Source of the DNA: Prolixibacteraceae bacterium
GTDB taxonomy: Bacteria > Bacteroidota > Bacteroidia > Bacteroidales > Prolixibacteraceae
Length of the DNA: 40,642 nt
Reading direction: 5' to 3'
Assembly (NCBI GenBank): GCA_016933815.1
Contig: JAFGAF010000104.1
Span: 1 to 40,642 of the forward strand
Positions within the stretch are counted from its first letter, which is position 1. Each line of letters starts with the position of its first letter. The notes under the pieces are model-generated. The model was given only the letters and a program-made list of their open reading frames with translations. It was not told the origin of the DNA and did no database searches. Made by a program: the position numbers and the translations under genes. Shown piece by piece: positions 20,052 through 28,380 of the stretch.

Positions 20052-21653
20052 TTAAAAACGAAAACCTAAAGTAATTGTTGCTTGGTGGTTGAATTCGTTG
20101 ATGTTAGCCAATGCACTTCCGTTGTTCGGATTGGTATATAAAATCTCGTGCACTTTTTCGACATAGCTGAGTTGGTTGAGCCGGTATGCAAAATCGATAA
20201 AAAAGTGTTTTTGCCTGTATCCGAAACCTCCGGTGTAGGCCATGTAGGTATCGTTGCTGTTAGCAATGTCGATACTGCTGCCATCGCGGTATTCGAACTT
20301 TGATTGCCATGGATTGCCGAAATAATTAAAACCACCACGAAGGCTAATGTTGGGCGATACTCGCACTTCGGTACCAAAACGTAAATTGCCGGTTGCTTTA
20401 AGTGCATTGTTTATGTCTGAATTCTGATCGGAGTAATCATATCCGTCGCCGGATTCTCTTATTTTTGCTTTTGCATAGTTCACCATTTCATAATCGACAC
20501 TGAACAGGGCTTTGTCTGATAAACTGTAGGCTGCGCTCAGGTTAATCTTTGATGGTGTTGCCAGATTGTAATTGTATCTGATTGAATTGCTAGATTCCCA
20601 GTTGTTTTTAAATCCTAATTCTTCGTTGCCTATAGCCTGATCGTAATGTGCTTTTACCGTTTTTTCTTCATAAAAGGTCATTTCGTAAAATGTAGGTGTG
20701 TGGAAAGAAGCACCTAACCTTAACGATTTAAACGGACGGTAAATTAAACCTGTTTTGAAATTGACACCAACACCCGATTCTGTGGTTTCGGTATTAATTT
20801 TATAGTCGTTCAAGTAATCGCTTTTATTTAAGTTGTCGATTTCGGAATAAATAACACTTGTTTGATAATTCAGATCGGTTAAGCCCAACGATGCCCCCAT
20901 GTATAATTTATGGTTAATGTTTAAACCAACCGACATTAAGTATTCATCTATATAGCCTTTGCGGCTGCTGATACGTTTTTGTTGATGTGCCCTAATGCCG
21001 GTAGCTTCGTATCCAATGCCCAAAAGGTTATTGTTGCTGTCGTAAATTTCGTAGTCGGTATAGTCGGTTAAATCGTTATAATAAACGCCTTCAATAACAT
21101 TTGGATCGGGATCTTCATCAATAAGCCAGGTGTCCCATACAAGCCCCTCGTAATGTCCGTTAAAGCTTTCCGGATTTCCTATGTCATTGGCATAATCGGT
21201 ATAATAACTAAGCAACGATGTTTGGGCATCGAAGCCCTGTATGTACGAGTTTGAATGAAAATTTTTAAGCCTGTTGAGGCCGGCACCAAAACTAATGCTT
21301 ACAAGTCCGCTGTTCGAGTTGGTGTTAACGGTAGCTACATAGCTAAGGTTGCTGATTACCGCACGGTACCTGTCTTCTGATTCGTTATTGCCTAAATACG
21401 ACGAGTTAATTTGGTTAATATTGAGCGAAGGAGTAAATGCAAATTCATTCGATCGATAAAAGCCCAAACCTGCAGGGTTAATGCTTGCCGAAGCAAAATC
21501 GCCGCCTAAGGCACCAAAGGCACTACCCATGGCCATCGATCGAGCCGATCCGCCGTATTCAGTTTGTGAATATCGCAGTGCATTGAAAAAGTCTTGTGCC
21601 GAAGCAATATTTAAACTTAGTAGTGCTATTATAATTAATATATTACGTTTCAT
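20052..21653 (-). CDS. OmpP1/FadL/TodX-family outer membrane transport protein
   Basis: Signal peptide, then QDFFNALRYSQTEYGGSARSMAMGSAFGALGGDFASASINPAGLGFYRSNEFAFTPSL; C-terminal beta-barrel strand ending in F. Confidence 0.85.
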   Translation of the reverse strand: MKRNILIIIALLSLNIASAQDFFNALRYSQTEYGGSARSMAMGSAFGALGGDFASASINPAGLGFYRSNEFAFTPSLNINQINSSYLGNNESEDRYRAVISNLSYVATVNTNSNSGLVSISFGAGLNRLKNFHSNSYIQGFDAQTSLLSYYTDYANDIGNPESFNGHYEGLVWDTWLIDEDPDPNVIEGVYYNDLTDYTDYEIYDSNNNLLGIGYEATGIRAHQQKRISSRKGYIDEYLMSVGLNINHKLYMGASLGLTDLNYQTSVIYSEIDNLNKSDYLNDYKINTETTESGVGVNFKTGLIYRPFKSLRLGASFHTPTFYEMTFYEEKTVKAHYDQAIGNEELGFKNNWESSNSIRYNYNLATPSKINLSAAYSLSDKALFSVDYEMVNYAKAKIRESGDGYDYSDQNSDINNALKATGNLRFGTEVRVSPNISLRGGFNYFGNPWQSKFEYRDGSSIDIANSNDTYMAYTGGFGYRQKHFFIDFAYRLNQLSYVEKVHEILYTNPNNGSALANINEFNHQATITLGFRF

Positions 21654-21710
21654 GACTATGTGGTTAATGCGTTTAATACTTAATTATTAATGTATGCAGG
21701 TCAACATGAA

Positions 21711-23279
21711 TTAACGTCTGCCACCCGACGATGATGATGATGACGACGATGAGCTACGGCTACCCGATGAGCTGCTACCCGAACTGTACGAGCTTGAGCT
21801 GCTTCCGCTTGAATAGCTGCTTCGTGAGCTGCTACCGCTTGAGTAACTGCTGCTTGAGCTGCTTCGCGATGGTGCTGAATAGCTGCTGCTACTACGGCTG
21901 CTCCTCGATGATGAGCTGCTGCTTGGTTGGTAGCTGCGGCTACTTGAACTGCTCGATGGGCTGCTTTTGTAGCTTGAACTGCTTCCCGAACGGCTTGAAC
22001 TGCTCGATGGTGCGGTGTAGCTGCGCGACGAACTGCTTGTTGACGGAATGGTATAACTGCGGCTTGTACTTCGGCTTGTGCTGCTTGGAGCTGTTTGTGT
22101 GCTTTGGCTGCTGCGGTTATATGTTGCTCGGGTATTGCTACGTGGTGTGTTATAGCTTTGTGTGTAGCTGCGTGTTCCGGTTGTTGTGCTTTTTGTGTCG
22201 CTAACAGTTGACCTGTAACTGGTATTGCTGCTTGAGCGTGCCCTTGGCGCAGTACTTGTGCTAACACCGGTACTGCGATTGGTATTGCTGTTAGTAGTGT
22301 TAACTCTTGTGTTGCTTTCGGTGTTGCGTGTTCCGGTATTTCTGCGTTTTTCGGTTAATATTTCGCTTTGTGGTACAGTGCGATTGGCCGATGCCGATTT
22401 TTGAGCCGAAGCAACAATGTTGTCGGTACCAGATGTGCCACGGCGTCCACTTACTGTTGCCGATTTGTTGGTGGTTTGTCCGCTGCGAGCGTAAGTTTCG
22501 CCAGCAGATGTGCGAACTCCACCGCCTCCGCTATAAGTGTTGGGGCGACTCGAGCGCCTTTCGCCATTGTAGTAATCGGTTTTCTTACCTGCGTAATAAG
22601 GGTAGTTGTTGTAATGATGCGGATAATGGTGGTAATAATACGGGTAATAAGAATAGTAAGGCGAAAAGCCCCAATACGAGTATGGCGAATACCATGAGTT
22701 GTACCCGTACCAGCCTCCATACGAATAATACGGCCTGTACCAGTAGCTGTCGTAATACCATGGATCCCAGTAGTGGTAGCTCCAGCTTGAATAATAAGGG
22801 GTATAGCCCCAGTTGAAACTTAAGTTCCAGTATGGGTCGGGATCGTAATAGTAAGGATTGTGAAAACGACGAATACGATCGGCATAAGAGTAGTTGTCGT
22901 CGATGTAGTAATTGTTAACAACATAAGAGCCATCTTCTTCATCGGTGAAGAAAATGGTATCGTTACCTTCCGATTCGATATTTTCAAGGTTATAAGCTTG
23001 TACATCGTTAAACCACGATGGTTCTTCATCGGCGTAAATGTAATTGTTAAGAGTTTTTGTGCCGTCAGTTCCTTCTTCTAGCTCGCTAACAATAATTGTA
23101 TTGTCGCCAGTTTGTGTGCTTTCGCTCAGGGCAGTTAGCTCTTCACTACTAATTTCGGGGATATTATCTCCGGGCCAGTAGTATAAGTCGTCAATGTAAG
23201 TGCTTCCGGTTTGCAAGCTGGTGCTGCATGCCGTTGCAATTAATGCGACCAATCCGATAATGATTACTTTAGGTTTCAT
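21711..23279 (-). CDS. low-complexity lipoprotein: Tyr/Trp/Pro-rich middle, Ser/Arg-rich C-terminus
   Basis: Lipobox LIATAC; aromatic block NPYYYDPDPYWNLSFNWGYTPYYSSWSYHYWDPWYYDSYWYRPYYSYGG; poly-Ser tail ending SSSSSSSSSSGGRR. Confidence 0.8.
   Translation of the reverse strand: MKPKVIIIGLVALIATACSTSLQTGSTYIDDLYYWPGDNIPEISSEELTALSESTQTGDNTIIVSELEEGTDGTKTLNNYIYADEEPSWFNDVQAYNLENIESEGNDTIFFTDEEDGSYVVNNYYIDDNYSYADRIRRFHNPYYYDPDPYWNLSFNWGYTPYYSSWSYHYWDPWYYDSYWYRPYYSYGGWYGYNSWYSPYSYWGFSPYYSYYPYYYHHYPHHYNNYPYYAGKKTDYYNGERRSSRPNTYSGGGGVRTSAGETYARSGQTTNKSATVSGRRGTSGTDNIVASAQKSASANRTVPQSEILTEKRRNTGTRNTESNTRVNTTNSNTNRSTGVSTSTAPRARSSSNTSYRSTVSDTKSTTTGTRSYTQSYNTPRSNTRATYNRSSQSTQTAPSSTSRSTSRSYTIPSTSSSSRSYTAPSSSSSRSGSSSSYKSSPSSSSSSRSYQPSSSSSSRSSRSSSSYSAPSRSSSSSSYSSGSSSRSSYSSGSSSSSYSSGSSSSGSRSSSSSSSSSSGGRR
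21714..22090 (-). repeat. low-complexity serine-codon repeat tract within the lipoprotein gene
   Basis: Degenerate repetition of GCTGCT/GAGCTGCTT/TGAGCTGCTACC units on the + strand, encoding (S/R/Y/G)n on the - strand. Confidence 0.7.
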
Positions 23280-23381
23280 AACTTGTCCTCCTTAGGCTTT
23301 ATATTTTTGTTTTTTTGTGCTTTATTTGTAAACTTTTTTATACGTTCAAAAATAAACAAATACTATACCAAAGGATAGAAA

Positions 23382-24857
23382 ATGGCAAAGGAATTAACTT
23401 CGAAAAGTGAAAATTATTCTCAGTGGTACAACGATTTGGTTGTAAAGGCCGATTTAGCTGAGAATTCGGCCGTAAGGGGATGCATGGTAATTAAGCCTTA
23501 TGGCTATGCAATATGGGAAAAGATGCAGGCCGAACTCGACCGTATGTTCAAAGAAACCGGGCACGTAAATGCATATTTTCCGCTGTTTATACCAAAATCG
23601 TTCTTCAGTAAAGAGGCCGATCACGTTGAGGGGTTTGCCAAAGAGTGTGCTGTTGTAACTCATTACCGTTTGAAAAACGACCCCGACGGCAATGGTGTTG
23701 TGGTCGATCCGGCTGCAAAACTCGAAGAAGAACTGATTGTGCGTCCCACTTCTGAAACCATTATCTGGAACACTTACAAAAATTGGATACAATCGTGGCG
23801 CGATTTACCTATTTTGTGTAACCAATGGGCTAACGTTGTGCGTTGGGAAATGCGTACCCGCTTGTTTTTACGTACTGCCGAATTCCTTTGGCAAGAAGGA
23901 CATACAGCACACGCAACAAAAGAAGAGGCCATTGAAGAAACATTCAAAATGGTAAATGTTTATGCCGATTTTGCCGAAAACTTTATGGCAATGCCTGTAA
24001 TTAAAGGGCATAAGTCGGAAAACGAACGTTTTGCTGGTGCACTCGACACACTTACCATTGAAGCTTTGATGCAAGATGGTAAAGCTTTACAATCGGGTAC
24101 TTCGCACTTTTTAGGTCAAAACTTTGCAAAAGCATTCGATGTTCAATTTGCCAATAAAGAAGGTAAACTCGATTATGTTTGGGCTACCTCGTGGGGTGTT
24201 TCAACTCGGTTAATGGGGGCTTTAGTGATGGCTCACTCCGACGATAATGGCTTGGTGCTGCCTCCAAAACTGGCTCCTTTTCAGGTGGTTATTGTACCTA
24301 TTTATAAGAACGACGAGCAACTTGCGGCTATTTCGGTTAAGGCCAACGAGATAGTTGCTAAACTTAAGGCTAAAGGGATTTCGGTGAAGTTCGACAATAA
24401 CGATGCCAAAAAACCTGGTTGGAAATTTGCCGAGTACGAATTGAAAGGTGTACCTGTTCGTTTAGCAATGGGTCCTCGCGATTTGGAAAATGGTACAGTT
24501 GAAGTTGCACGTCGCGACTTATTGACCAAGGAAGTGGTTAATATTGATGGAATTGATCAGTATGTGGACAATTTGCTTGAAATTATTCAACAAACAATTT
24601 ATAAAAAGGCCTTCGACTACAGAACAGAGCATACAACGAATGTTGATACCTGGGATGAATTTAAAGAGGTGTTGGCCAATAAAGGCGGATTTATTTCGGC
24701 TCATTGGGACGGAACCCGCGAAACCGAGCAGCTTATCAAAGACGAAACAAAAGCTACCATAAGGTGTATTCCGCTCGATGCGGTTGAGGAAGAGGGCAAA
24801 TGTGTTTACTCGGGTAAACCTTCGAACAAACGTGTGTTGTTTGCAGTAGCCTATTAA
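23382..24857 (+). CDS. proS: prolyl-tRNA synthetase
   Basis: 491 aa; [46 protein letters not shown]...[27 protein letters not shown], archaeal/eukaryal-type ProRS. Confidence 0.96.
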   Translation: MAKELTSKSENYSQWYNDLVVKADLAENSAVRGCMVIKPYGYAIWEKMQAELDRMFKETGHVNAYFPLFIPKSFFSKEADHVEGFAKECAVVTHYRLKNDPDGNGVVVDPAAKLEEELIVRPTSETIIWNTYKNWIQSWRDLPILCNQWANVVRWEMRTRLFLRTAEFLWQEGHTAHATKEEAIEETFKMVNVYADFAENFMAMPVIKGHKSENERFAGALDTLTIEALMQDGKALQSGTSHFLGQNFAKAFDVQFANKEGKLDYVWATSWGVSTRLMGALVMAHSDDNGLVLPPKLAPFQVVIVPIYKNDEQLAAISVKANEIVAKLKAKGISVKFDNNDAKKPGWKFAEYELKGVPVRLAMGPRDLENGTVEVARRDLLTKEVVNIDGIDQYVDNLLEIIQQTIYKKAFDYRTEHTTNVDTWDEFKEVLANKGGFISAHWDGTRETEQLIKDETKATIRCIPLDAVEEEGKCVYSGKPSNKRVLFAVAY

Positions 24858-24881
24858 TTTCAAAAAAAATATTCTTACTTT

Positions 24882-24918
24882 TGAGACTGTCTATTCATTG
24901 GACAGTCTCATTTTTTTT
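24882..24918 (+). terminator. Rho-independent terminator after proS
   Basis: TGAGACTGTC-TATTCATTG-GACAGTCTCA followed by TTTTTTTT. Confidence 0.93.
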
Positions 24919-24936
24919 ACTATTAACCATTTTACT

Positions 24937-25032
24937 ATGAAACGAGCATGTAAAATATTCACATCCAAGTTGATGATAATATACTTCATGCGAGTTCCAT
25001 ACGACCTTAAAAAATTAACAATTATCGTATGA
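24937..25032 (+). CDS. possible 31-aa upstream ORF/leader peptide (MKRACKIFTSKLMIIYFMRVPYDLKKLTIIV)
   Basis: Open frame from ATG 24937 to TGA 25030-25032, overlapping the downstream ATG (25029) as ATGA. Not in the supplied track because of its size. Confidence 0.3.
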   Translation: MKRACKIFTSKLMIIYFMRVPYDLKKLTIIV

Positions 25033-26030
25033 AAGTATTGTTTATTGGTGGTACAGGTAATATTTCAACAGCCAGTTCACGTTTGGCCATCGAAAGAGGA
25101 ATCGATTTGTATCATTTAAACCGGGGGCTTACCAAAAGGAATATTCCGGGGGTAAAAACTATTGTGGCCGATATGGCTAATTCGCAGCAAGTTGCCGAGG
25201 CTTTGATAGGGCATAACTTCGATGTGGTGGTGAATTTTATTGCTTTTAAACCCGAGGAGGTTAAACGTGATATTGCTCTTTTTAAAGGAAAAACAAAACA
25301 GTACATTTTTATCAGCTCGGCTTCGGCCTATCAAAAACCCGGTGGGCATCCGGTAATAACCGAATCGACACCACTTTGCAATCCTTATTGGGATTACTCG
25401 CGCGATAAGATTACTTGTGAAGAGATTCTGAACAATGAATTTCGAAACAGCGGTTTCCCAATTACCATTGTTCGCCCATCGTTAACCTACGAAACGGTTA
25501 TACCGGTTGCCATTGGCAGTTGGATCGATTTTACAATAGTTGAGCGAATGAGGCAGGGCAAAAAAATTATTATTCATGGCGACGGAACTTCGCTCTGGAC
25601 AATTACTCATTCGGCCGATTTTGCAAAAGGTTTTGTAGGGCTTTTGGGACATCAGCAGGCCATTGGGCACAGCTTTCATATAACTTCGGACGAAATTTTA
25701 ACATGGAACCAGATATACGAAGCTGTAGCCAATGCCGCAGGTGCGAAGCTGAATGCCGTTCATATTGCATCCGATTTTATTTGCGATGTAGCCGATCAAA
25801 TGGGCATGCATTGGATGAGGGGCGGACTGCTGGGCGATAAGTCGCAAAGCGTTATTTTCGATAATTCGAAAATTAAACGTTTTGTTCCCGAATTTACTGC
25901 AAGTATTCCATTCTCAGTAGGCATAAAACAAACCATTGAGTGGTTCGAAGCTCATCCGCAACGCATGGTAATCGATCAATCAAACAACGATTTTATCGAT
26001 AAAGTACTTGCTCGATATGGTGCATTATAA
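25029..26030 (+). CDS. NAD-dependent epimerase/dehydratase (SDR) family protein
   Basis: MKVLFIGGTGNISTASSRLAIERGIDLYHLNRG...YIFISSASAYQKPGG...ITIVRPSLTYE; extended SDR. Confidence 0.87.
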   Translation: MKVLFIGGTGNISTASSRLAIERGIDLYHLNRGLTKRNIPGVKTIVADMANSQQVAEALIGHNFDVVVNFIAFKPEEVKRDIALFKGKTKQYIFISSASAYQKPGGHPVITESTPLCNPYWDYSRDKITCEEILNNEFRNSGFPITIVRPSLTYETVIPVAIGSWIDFTIVERMRQGKKIIIHGDGTSLWTITHSADFAKGFVGLLGHQQAIGHSFHITSDEILTWNQIYEAVANAAGAKLNAVHIASDFICDVADQMGMHWMRGGLLGDKSQSVIFDNSKIKRFVPEFTASIPFSVGIKQTIEWFEAHPQRMVIDQSNNDFIDKVLARYGAL

Positions 26031-27824
26031 ATCTTCGAGTTTTTCTTCGAGCCTTTTTATTCTTTTTTCCAAATCGGCTTGCTCTTTTTGAAGTTGTTTT
26101 TTCTCTTTTTCGAGCTGTTTTATTCGTGTTTTTTGTTCGTTGGTTGGAATTGAATCGTAATATTGTGAGTCGCAATCATCGAATTCAATTTCGCTCAGCG
26201 ATCCTAAAACAGCCGAAACGCCGTTTAATGCCGATGAAACAATTCCTTCAATGTCGAGGTTTCCTACAACATTTGCTGCAACATCGAGCCCCGTAATTGC
26301 TGCCGAAACAGCAGCATCGATAATTTCAGGAGATATTCCTTCGGCTTCCATATCGCGACGCATTTCGTATTCAACTTCGCGGCGTGCTTGAGCTATTTCA
26401 CGTGACGCTTCGTGCATATCGCGATTGATATTTTCGTTTTTCAGCTCCCGGCGTGCTTGTTCAACTTCATAAGAGGCCTCTTTAAGGGCAAAAGCTGCTT
26501 CTTGTAAAGCTTCTTTTACAATTCTGTCAACATTGATCTCTTGCATGGTGCGGTCAATTTCGGCCAAAATTTCAGATGAAAGTACAGTGTCGTTTTCCGA
26601 AATCGCAACTTCTATTGCCTTTTCAAGTTGATGTAATTGTTGTTCGTCGGGTTGTTCCTTTGCAATTCTTTCTTCAACTACTAACATGAGGCTGTCGCGG
26701 TCGGGAATGTAGCTCATTGATTGAGAATTCGCAGCGAACGAGTCTTTTATTAATCCACTTGAGGTTTTAGAAAAAGTAAATGAGGCCAGTATTAGGCCAA
26801 CTATGATTACCGTTGCGGCAATCAATCCTTCTGAAATGTTTGTTTTCATGGCTATTTGTTTTTGTAAACGTTTAATGCGGTGAAGAACACTGCCTTTGTT
26901 TCCGCTAAAGGCTAAGGATACGTGAAAGGCTACAGTTTGCTTAATTTGCATGGCTGCCAGTGTTCTAATGTAATTATTTTTGTCGCCGGTTATTTGTATT
27001 GCAATATTATCACAGCTATTTTCTCTTTCAACTCTTATTTGGCGTGATATGAACCAAACTGCCGGATGATAAAAAAATACCAGCTCAATAATCGATTGAA
27101 CAATATTGAAAAAGTAATCGTTGCGCATTACGTGTGCCAACTCGTGGGCGATAATGGCTTCTATTTCTTTTGAAGTTAAACCTGTAAAGGCCGAAACTGG
27201 AAATAATATTATTGGTTTAATTGTTCCTAGTGTTAAAGGGACATTGGTTAGTGGAGAAAAAAAAGCTTCAACTTTTCGTTTGAGTTTCATTTGCTTGGCA
27301 AATGCTTCTATCTTTTGTATCCATATTTCAGGGATAGGGCTTATTTGGTACTTTCGGAGACGATGAGTGTATAATAATCCAGTTATCAAACGAAGAATGA
27401 AAATGGCCATTCCAATAATCCATATCGAAAATATAAGATAGAAATTTTGCTGGAAAAAAGCTCGTGTTTTGAGCGTTTTGATGTTGATGGTAGCTTGATA
27501 GTTCGCAGTTATAGCTGTTTTTGAATTTTTGGCGTCAAGTACCGATTTTAAATACCCGGGATCAGACACCATTTGTTCTTTTAGTACTTGTTTTTCTTTG
27601 GCATATTGATAAGAATTTACAAAAGTGTAAGCAGCCCAAACACATATTCCCAAAAGAGCAGCAAATGATAGAAAGTACTTGATTTGGGCACTCATGTTCT
27701 TTAAAAGAATCAAGAGTATAGTCAATAATAAAGCTATTGCAGCTCCTTGCCACAATGAATGAACAATTGTCCATCCCATAGCTTCTATTAATTCAAGTGA
27801 AAAATGCTGTACTATTAGCTTCAT
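26025..27824 (-). CDS. M56 family (BlaR1/MecR1-like) membrane metallopeptidase with C-terminal coiled coil
   Basis: Multiple TMs, HEXXH in IEAIIAHELAHVMRNDYFFN, ENSCDNIAIQITGD; C-terminus QTRIKQLEKEKKQLQKEQADLEKRIKRLEEKLEDL. Confidence 0.9.
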   Translation of the reverse strand: MKLIVQHFSLELIEAMGWTIVHSLWQGAAIALLLTILLILLKNMSAQIKYFLSFAALLGICVWAAYTFVNSYQYAKEKQVLKEQMVSDPGYLKSVLDAKNSKTAITANYQATINIKTLKTRAFFQQNFYLIFSIWIIGMAIFILRLITGLLYTHRLRKYQISPIPEIWIQKIEAFAKQMKLKRKVEAFFSPLTNVPLTLGTIKPIILFPVSAFTGLTSKEIEAIIAHELAHVMRNDYFFNIVQSIIELVFFYHPAVWFISRQIRVERENSCDNIAIQITGDKNNYIRTLAAMQIKQTVAFHVSLAFSGNKGSVLHRIKRLQKQIAMKTNISEGLIAATVIIVGLILASFTFSKTSSGLIKDSFAANSQSMSYIPDRDSLMLVVEERIAKEQPDEQQLHQLEKAIEVAISENDTVLSSEILAEIDRTMQEINVDRIVKEALQEAAFALKEASYEVEQARRELKNENINRDMHEASREIAQARREVEYEMRRDMEAEGISPEIIDAAVSAAITGLDVAANVVGNLDIEGIVSSALNGVSAVLGSLSEIEFDDCDSQYYDSIPTNEQKTRIKQLEKEKKQLQKEQADLEKRIKRLEEKLEDL

Positions 27825-27826
27825 AA

Positions 27827-28210
27827 TTATTCTTTTTTGTCCATTTCATCAATAATGCGTTTTATCTCCTCAATTTCGCGTGTGCTGGTTTTTTTGTTTC
27901 CAAGCAGTTGCATCACCAAGCCCGATGCCGAGCCTGAAAAAGTTGATTCCAAGAAACGATCGAGCAGATTGCCACGTGTTTCTTCTTTTGGAAAAACCGT
28001 ATAATAAAGATGGTTTTTTCCGTTAGGTTCTCGTCGAAGTAAGCCTTTGATGGTCATGTTTTGCATTATTTTTAAAGCAGTAGTATAGCCAACATCTTTA
28101 GAGTTGCACAATTTTTCGTGTATTTCTTTTACTGTAAGCGGCTCGTTGTCCCATAAAATATTAAGAATTTCTAATTCGGCAGCAGTAGGTATTGGCTTTT
28201 GTATTTCCAT
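27827..28210 (-). CDS. BlaI/MecI-family transcriptional repressor
   Basis: MEIQKPIPTAAELEILNILWDNEPLTVKEIHEKLCNSKDVGYTTALKIMQNMTIKGLLRREPNGKNHLYY; start moved to the internal Met at 28210. Confidence 0.93.
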   Translation of the reverse strand: MEIQKPIPTAAELEILNILWDNEPLTVKEIHEKLCNSKDVGYTTALKIMQNMTIKGLLRREPNGKNHLYYTVFPKEETRGNLLDRFLESTFSGSASGLVMQLLGNKKTSTREIEEIKRIIDEMDKKE

Positions 28211-28221
28211 TTTTCTTGTAT

Positions 28222-28237
28222 TACGATTTATATCGTA
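28222..28237. promoter_or_regulatory. candidate BlaI-type operator 1 (TACGAT-TTAT-ATCGTA)
   Basis: Perfect 6+6 dyad immediately upstream of the BlaI-like start. Confidence 0.7.
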
Positions 28238-28245
28238 CAAATATA

Positions 28246-28261
28246 TACGATAGTTGTCGTA
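28246..28261. promoter_or_regulatory. candidate BlaI-type operator 2 (TACGAT-AGTT-GTCGTA)
   Basis: Same dyad with one mismatch, centre 24 bp from operator 1. Confidence 0.65.
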
Positions 28262-28321
28262 ATTGCAATGCTTTAGCTTGTTTTTTTTAGAATATTGTTT
28301 TTATTGCATTGAAATACAGTA

Positions 28322-28363
28322 ATATAAAAGAGGATTCCCCAGGCGGGGAATCCTCTTTTATAT
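28322..28363. terminator. strong hairpin downstream of the GH3 gene
   Basis: ATATAAAAGAGGATTCCCC-AGGC-GGGGAATCCTCTTTTATAT: about 19-bp perfect stem. Confidence 0.85.
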
Positions 28364-28380
28364 CATTTTTTCGCTGTGTG

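Noticed and set aside
21701-22267. 188-aa Ala/His-rich ORF on the - strand, plus + strand Cys/Ser-rich ORFs over the Ser tract
   Set aside because: Frame-shadow products of the repetitive Ser-codon tract of the 21711-23279 lipoprotein gene, whose frame has a signal peptide and lipobox.
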